From positions 1 to 7,520 of the forward strand of contig JAJYGJ010000148.1 in assembly GCA_021790695.1 (NCBI GenBank): a DNA stretch of 7,520 nt. Reading direction: 5' to 3'. The notes under the pieces were generated by a model, which did no database searches, was not told the DNA's origin, and worked only from the letters and a program-made list of their open reading frames with translations. A program made the translations under genes and the position numbers. Below, piece after piece: positions 5,130 to 7,520 of this stretch. The stretch comes from Nitrospirota bacterium (GTDB lineage: Bacteria > Nitrospirota > Thermodesulfovibrionia > Thermodesulfovibrionales > JdFR-88). The first letter of the stretch is position 1, and each line of letters begins with the position of its first letter.

Positions 5130-5513
5130 ATGAATAAACAGGAGATACTCAAGGAGGTACAGGAGGCATGCGGCGCAGCCTTTGATTTCATGAAGGAGAT
5201 GCCGGAGGCCGTCCTGGAACAATACTGGACCATGATGAAGTGGGTCCTCAAAGACACGAGACTTTCATCCCGGGACAAGGCCCTTGTGGCCTTTGGGGCC
5301 GCGGCGGCTATCCACTGCCCTTACTGAGTGCCTTTCCACACGGCGCAGTTGGCGCAGAGCGGAATGGGTGATGAGGAGATCAAGGAGGCAAGCTGGGTGG
5401 CCCAGAGTGTCGCGGGAACCAGCGCGTACATGCACGGCATCAACTATGACAGGAAAAAATTCGAGGAAGAGCTTGAATCGAGCATCGAGCACCTCAAATC
5501 CGTGAAGAGGTAA
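5130..5513 (+). CDS. AhpD-like / carboxymuconolactone decarboxylase family protein, predicted selenoprotein (CxxU)
   Basis: Read through the in-frame TGA at 5325-5327, this is one 127-residue AhpD/CMD-family protein ending at TAA 5511-5513. AhpD-type proteins use a Cys-x-x-Cys-x3-His active site for thiol-disulfide or peroxide chemistry. Here the site is Cys63-Pro-Tyr-(TGA66)-Val-Pro-Phe-His70, so the TGA replaces exactly the second Cys; selenocysteine (CxxU) is the natural reading. Sequence before it ('LSSRDKALVAFGAAAAIH') and after it ('HTAQLAQSGMGDEEIKEASW', 71-90) is family-like in one frame with no indel. A SECIS-like hairpin follows the TGA. The ATG has ggagg six bases upstream (5119-5123). 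Other window genes use TGA as a true stop, arguing against genome-wide recoding. No selenium machinery lies in this window. A nonsense mutation or sequencing error is the alternative. The gene is monocistronic as far as can be seen. Confidence 0.82.
5325..5367 (+). promoter_or_regulatory. Candidate bacterial SECIS element (UGA plus downstream stem-loop)
   Basis: Just after TGA 5325-5327, ccTttcc (5331-5337) pairs with ggaaTgg (5361-5367) at six of seven positions with a T-T mismatch. Above an internal loop, GCGC (5343-5346) pairs with GCGC (5352-5355), closing a 5-nt apical loop AGUUG that contains GU at 5348-5349. The apical GU is 21 nt from the TGA. Bacterial SECIS elements lie within the coding region shortly after UGA and present a G/U in a small apical loop to SelB, so position and shape fit. 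The fold was drawn by eye. Confidence 0.6.
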
Positions 5514-5564
5514 GCTCCGGCCTTGCATAGCTCCTGAGGCGCGTCCCGGAACATGTGCAAGCAG

Positions 5565-5676
5565 CAAGCGGCAAGGTTTTAAAGCACAGGCGCAAGATTT
5601 AAGAAAAAGGCATAGCCAAAGACATTCCCTGTGATTGCCTTTGCAGGCTTTTCTTGTCCTTTTCCCTTGCAACTTG
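5565..5676. repeat. Imperfect long fold-back in intergenic DNA
   Basis: The arms nest. CAAGCGGCAAGG (5565-5576) matches the complement of 5665-5676 at 10 of 12 positions. Further in, GGCGCAAGA faces TCTTGTCC with one unpaired base and a mismatch. AAAGGCA (5606-5612) is a perfect inverted match to TGCCTTT (5636-5642). A short imperfect tandem (gcaagca, gcaagcg, gcaagg; 5557-5576) lies in the left arm. It could be a decayed palindromic element, an untranslated RNA, or the 3' processing/termination signal of the upstream gene. No coding capacity is evident. It occupies the first half of the 431-bp gap 5514-5944. Confidence 0.4.
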
Positions 5677-5731
5677 TTACCGGTGTAGCGAGTCCAACGC
5701 TTCTTTACAATTGGCTCAGGAATGTTTTGGC

Positions 5732-5822
5732 CGTCATTCCCGCGCAGGCGGGAATCCAAGTTGTAAAAACGTCAAACTGGATGCCCGATTAACCCCGCCG
5801 ATGGCGGGGGGGGGGCATGACG
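5732..5822. repeat. REP/MITE-like composite palindromic element
   Basis: The ends CGTCAT (5732-5737) and ATGACG (5817-5822) are inverted repeats. Inside, ATTCCCGC (5736-5743) pairs with GCGGGAAT (5748-5755) over a GCAG loop. Then ATCCA-AGTT and CAAACTGGAT form a second imperfect stem, and CCCCGCC (5793-5799) pairs with GGCGGGG (5803-5809) over GAT. The 'gtcattcccgc...gcgggaatcca' head is a well-known dispersed palindrome motif in many bacterial genomes. Only one copy is in this window, so the repeat status is from recognition, not demonstrated. A run of ten G (5806-5815) sits at its right side. Confidence 0.6.
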
Positions 5823-5907
5823 TCCCTTGGAGATGCTCAGGTTTCTAAAACCTTATTTTAAAGCCGGGATGCAAAGGAATTTATGACTCACTACACTTGC
5901 AACCATG

Positions 5908-5936
5908 TTGTAGCGCCCGGGGTATTTTCGTAAAAT
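5908..5936 (+). promoter_or_regulatory. Candidate promoter of the phosphatase gene
   Basis: TTGTAG (5908-5913), a 17-bp spacer and TAAAAT (5931-5936) lie eight bases before the ATG at 5945. No Shine-Dalgarno precedes that ATG, so the transcript would have an almost absent leader, as for the gene at 2217. Confidence 0.4.
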
Positions 5937-5944
5937 AGTTCCTG

Positions 5945-6766
5945 ATGGAAATAGAAGATATCAGGCGCATCGGCAGGCGCGTTTATGAGCGCGTGAGGGC
6001 CACCGGGGTAAAAGGCCAGGGCCCGCTTGAGCGCGGGGCGGGCGGGGACCGGATGTTCCCGGTTGACAGGCTTGCCGAGGAGATAATACTGGAGGGACTG
6101 CGCGGCCTGGGGCGGCGTTTTCACGTCGTGAGCGAGGAGGCGGGCGTCCTTGAGATCGAAGGAGGCGGGGGGACTGGACCCCAGGGGTCCAGCCCCCCTC
6201 TGCTTATAGCCATAGACCCGGTGGACGGCAGCAAAAACGCGGTCGCCGGCATCCCTTTTTTCAGCTCCTCCATAGCCGTCTGTCGCGGGGAAGAGCTTAA
6301 AGACCTCGCCATCGGCTATGTGATTAACCTCGTCACCGGCGATGAATTCTGGGCCGCGAAGGGGCAGGGGGTTTTTCTCAACGGGCAGCCCGTGACTTGC
6401 CAGGGCGGGCCGGGGTTAAAGCTGGCCGTCTTCGAGGCCAGCTCTCCCGCCAGGCACTTGCGCCGGATTCTGCCCCTCCTGGAAGGCGCGGCAAAGACAA
6501 GATGCCTGGGCTCCATCGCCCTGGACCTTGCGCTCGTCGCCTCCGGCGCGGCCAGCCTTTTTGTAAGCCCCGCGCCGTCCCGCAGCTTCGATTACGCGGC
6601 GGGCTACCTCCTTGTGAAAGAGGCGGGCGGCGTCTTTACCGACATGGAGGGAAAAGACCTCGACGGCCAGAAGATAGGGCTCGAAAGGGGGGCGTCGCTT
6701 CTCGCCTCGGCCAATCCCGAAATACACAGGGCGGCCCTGAAGGCGCTGGCCGGAAATGGCCGATAA
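5945..6766 (+). CDS. Inositol monophosphatase / archaeal-type FBPase family phosphatase
   Basis: A 273-residue Mg-dependent, Li-sensitive-type sugar or inositol phosphate phosphatase of the IMPase superfamily. Metal-site residues are visible in order: Glu64/Glu65 in 'VVSEEAG' (61-67), Asp91 and Asp94 in 'AIDPVDGSKNAV' (89-100), and Asp216 in 'SFDYAAGYLLVKEAGG' (214-229). Substrate (inositol-1-phosphate, fructose-1,6-bisphosphate, or other) cannot be decided from sequence. Between 'SEEAG' and the DPVDG motif sits a low-complexity linker (about 70-86, Gly then Ser-Pro rich) encoded by a near-perfect palindrome, an apparent in-frame insertion. The ATG lacks a ribosome site but follows a promoter-like TAAAAT. 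The 3' end overlaps the acyl-CoA synthetase start by 11 bp, so the two are co-expressed. Confidence 0.88.
   Translation: MEIEDIRRIGRRVYERVRATGVKGQGPLERGAGGDRMFPVDRLAEEIILEGLRGLGRRFHVVSEEAGVLEIEGGGGTGPQGSSPPLLIAIDPVDGSKNAVAGIPFFSSSIAVCRGEELKDLAIGYVINLVTGDEFWAAKGQGVFLNGQPVTCQGGPGLKLAVFEASSPARHLRRILPLLEGAAKTRCLGSIALDLALVASGAASLFVSPAPSRSFDYAAGYLLVKEAGGVFTDMEGKDLDGQKIGLERGASLLASANPEIHRAALKALAGNGR
6167..6198. repeat. G/C-tract palindrome inside the phosphatase gene
   Basis: Six G plus CTGGACCCC (6167-6182, with a bulged A at 6173) is complementary to GGGGTCCAG plus six C (6184-6198). The arms give a 15-bp stem with essentially no loop. It encodes a non-conserved Gly/Ser/Pro linker. A 15-mer differing by one base from one arm recurs at 7228-7242. 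Confidence 0.7.
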
Positions 6767-7520
6767 CCTTGCCGCGGCCTTTCTTGAGGCCGCCGGAAGA
6801 CACAAGGCCAAGACTTTTTTTTACTATGAAACGGATGGCGTTTCCAAAACCCTCTCCTATGGCGAATTCATAAAACACGCGATGGCGGTTGCAGGCCGCC
6901 TTTCGGCCCTCGGTGTTTCGCCCGGCGACAGGGTGGCGATTTTGGCCGCATCTTCACTGGAAGACTCCGGCCTTTACTGGTGCATCGCCTTCGCCGGGAC
7001 AATCCTTGCAGGCGCCGTCGCCGTGCCGCTTAACGAGAGCGCGCCGGAGGCGGAGCTGAAGGCCGTTTTTGAGGACTGCCGGCCGGAGGCGATTTTTGTG
7101 GACGGCCGGACGCGAGGCCTTGCGGCCCTCGCCCCGGCGGCAAAGGCAAAAATCCTCGATCTGGACTCGCCCGAGATCAAAGATATCGTCCCGGCCGAAA
7201 TTTCCGTCCCCGGAAGCGGCGCGCCCCGGGGGGCTGGTCCCCAAAAACATGACTTCCCCTTTTTAAACACAATAGGCAGGCAGGACGTCGCGGTAATCAT
7301 CTACACTTCGGGCACGACCGGCATGCAGAAAGGCGTAATGCTCACGCACGGCAACCTGCTGGCCGACGTGGAAGGGATAGCCGGGGCGGAAATCGCCGGC
7401 GAAAAGGACAACCTGCTTTCGGCCCTGCCCTATTACCACGCCTATCCGCTCATGGGCTGTCTCATAGCTCCATTTCTGATCGGGGCCTCCGTAACGCTGC
7501 TGCCTTCGATGAAGGAGCTT
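6756..7520 (+). CDS. AMP-forming acyl-CoA synthetase / long-chain fatty acid-CoA ligase, 3'-truncated by window edge
   Basis: Activates a carboxylic acid (probably a fatty acid) as acyl-AMP and then transfers it to CoA. The visible 255 residues are the first half of an ANL-superfamily enzyme, open to the window end. An N-terminal region with 'LSYGEFIKHA' and 'GVSPGDRVAIL' (53-63), 'LAGAVAVPLN' (84-93), the ATP-binding P-loop 'IIYTSGTTGMQKGVMLTHGN' (181-200), and the 'LPYYHAYPLMG' motif (224-234) are all in the usual order. The adenylation and C-terminal lid motifs lie beyond the edge. The linker before the P-loop ('APRGAGPQ', 156-163) contains the G/C repeat shared with the upstream phosphatase. 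The ATG overlaps the phosphatase stop by 11 bp. Substrate chain length cannot be judged. Confidence 0.92.
   Translation, partial: MADNLAAAFLEAAGRHKAKTFFYYETDGVSKTLSYGEFIKHAMAVAGRLSALGVSPGDRVAILAASSLEDSGLYWCIAFAGTILAGAVAVPLNESAPEAELKAVFEDCRPEAIFVDGRTRGLAALAPAAKAKILDLDSPEIKDIVPAEISVPGSGAPRGAGPQKHDFPFLNTIGRQDVAVIIYTSGTTGMQKGVMLTHGNLLADVEGIAGAEIAGEKDNLLSALPYYHAYPLMGCLIAPFLIGASVTLLPSMKEL
7228..7242 (+). repeat. Second copy of the G/C-tract repeat (single arm)
   Basis: GGGGGGCTGGTCCCC differs at one base from the complement of 6184-6198. It is also read in the same frame as the left arm of the first copy, giving Gly-Pro-Gln in both proteins. It lies in the variable linker just before the conserved P-loop region of the acyl-CoA synthetase. 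Confidence 0.55.

Noticed and set aside
4979..5278. N-terminal extension of the M29 gene by 100 codons
   Set aside because: The extension lacks family similarity, overlaps the divergent selenoprotein gene and promoter, and the ATG at 4978 has a good ribosome site.
5325..5327. TGA as a simple stop, making a 65-residue protein plus a separate small gene at 5328
   Set aside because: The TGA sits precisely at the conserved second Cys, the frame is unbroken and family-like on both sides, and the downstream part has no ribosome site or start of its own next to the TGA.
5325..5327. Genome-wide TGA reassignment to Trp or Gly
   Set aside because: TGA serves as a normal stop at 1060-1062, 2550-2552 and at the ends of three minus-strand genes; no other internal TGA is seen in recognised genes.
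5265..5759. 164-residue minus-strand open frame across the gap
   Set aside because: It is antisense to the AhpD-like gene and passes through palindromic intergenic DNA, with no recognisable domain or ribosome site.
5514..5944. tRNA, riboswitch or CRISPR in the long gap
   Set aside because: No cloverleaf, no known riboswitch core and no regularly spaced direct repeats; only the fold-back, the REP-like unit and a promoter are visible.

Overview
The window is GC-rich bacterial chromosome with tightly packed genes, short or overlapping junctions and Shine-Dalgarno-led starts. It shows no phage or IS genes, no rRNA or tRNA genes and no CRISPR array. The gene set (thiol peroxidase, Fe/Mn superoxide dismutase, ferritin-like protein, M29 peptidase, and a UGA-containing AhpD-like gene) would suit an anaerobe or microaerophile such as a Nitrospirota or Desulfobacterota lineage. 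That placement is inferred from gene content and protein style; there is no phylogenetic marker here.

Layout. Positions 1-1505 (+) look like an oxidative-stress operon: the 3' part of tpx, a Fe/Mn SOD, and a ferritin-like four-helix protein whose start overlaps the SOD stop. It ends at a strong intrinsic terminator. Positions 1695-2150 (+) encode a stand-alone receiver-like protein with Asn at the phospho-acceptor position. Positions 2217-2552 (+) encode a small Mth938/DUF498 protein whose 3' end overlaps the 3' end of a convergent gene by 11 bp. Positions 2542-4978 (-) are a three-gene operon, in transcription order an M29 aminopeptidase-like protein, CutA1, and an endonuclease V with an unusual Cys-rich C-terminal extension.

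Positions 5130-5513 (+) hold the most notable gene. It is an AhpD/carboxymuconolactone decarboxylase-family protein whose CxxC redox motif is interrupted by an in-frame TGA exactly at the second Cys codon (Cys-Pro-Tyr-TGA). The reading frame stays family-like for 61 further codons, and a two-part stem-loop with GU in its apical loop lies just downstream of the TGA. The best reading is a CxxU selenoprotein with a bacterial SECIS. An 8-bp perfect inverted repeat abuts its candidate promoter.

Positions 5514-5944 are non-coding and contain an imperfect fold-back and a REP-like palindromic element. Positions 5945-6766 (+) encode an inositol-monophosphatase-family enzyme that overlaps the start of an AMP-forming acyl-CoA synthetase running off the right edge. 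A G/C-tract palindrome interrupts a linker of the phosphatase, and a closely related 15-mer recurs in a linker of the synthetase, suggesting a small repeat family that inserts in frame.

Taken together, the left operon and the CxxU protein point to thiol/selenol peroxide defence. The peptidase-CutA-EndoV operon and the phosphatase-synthetase pair are housekeeping neighbours with no evident link to it.
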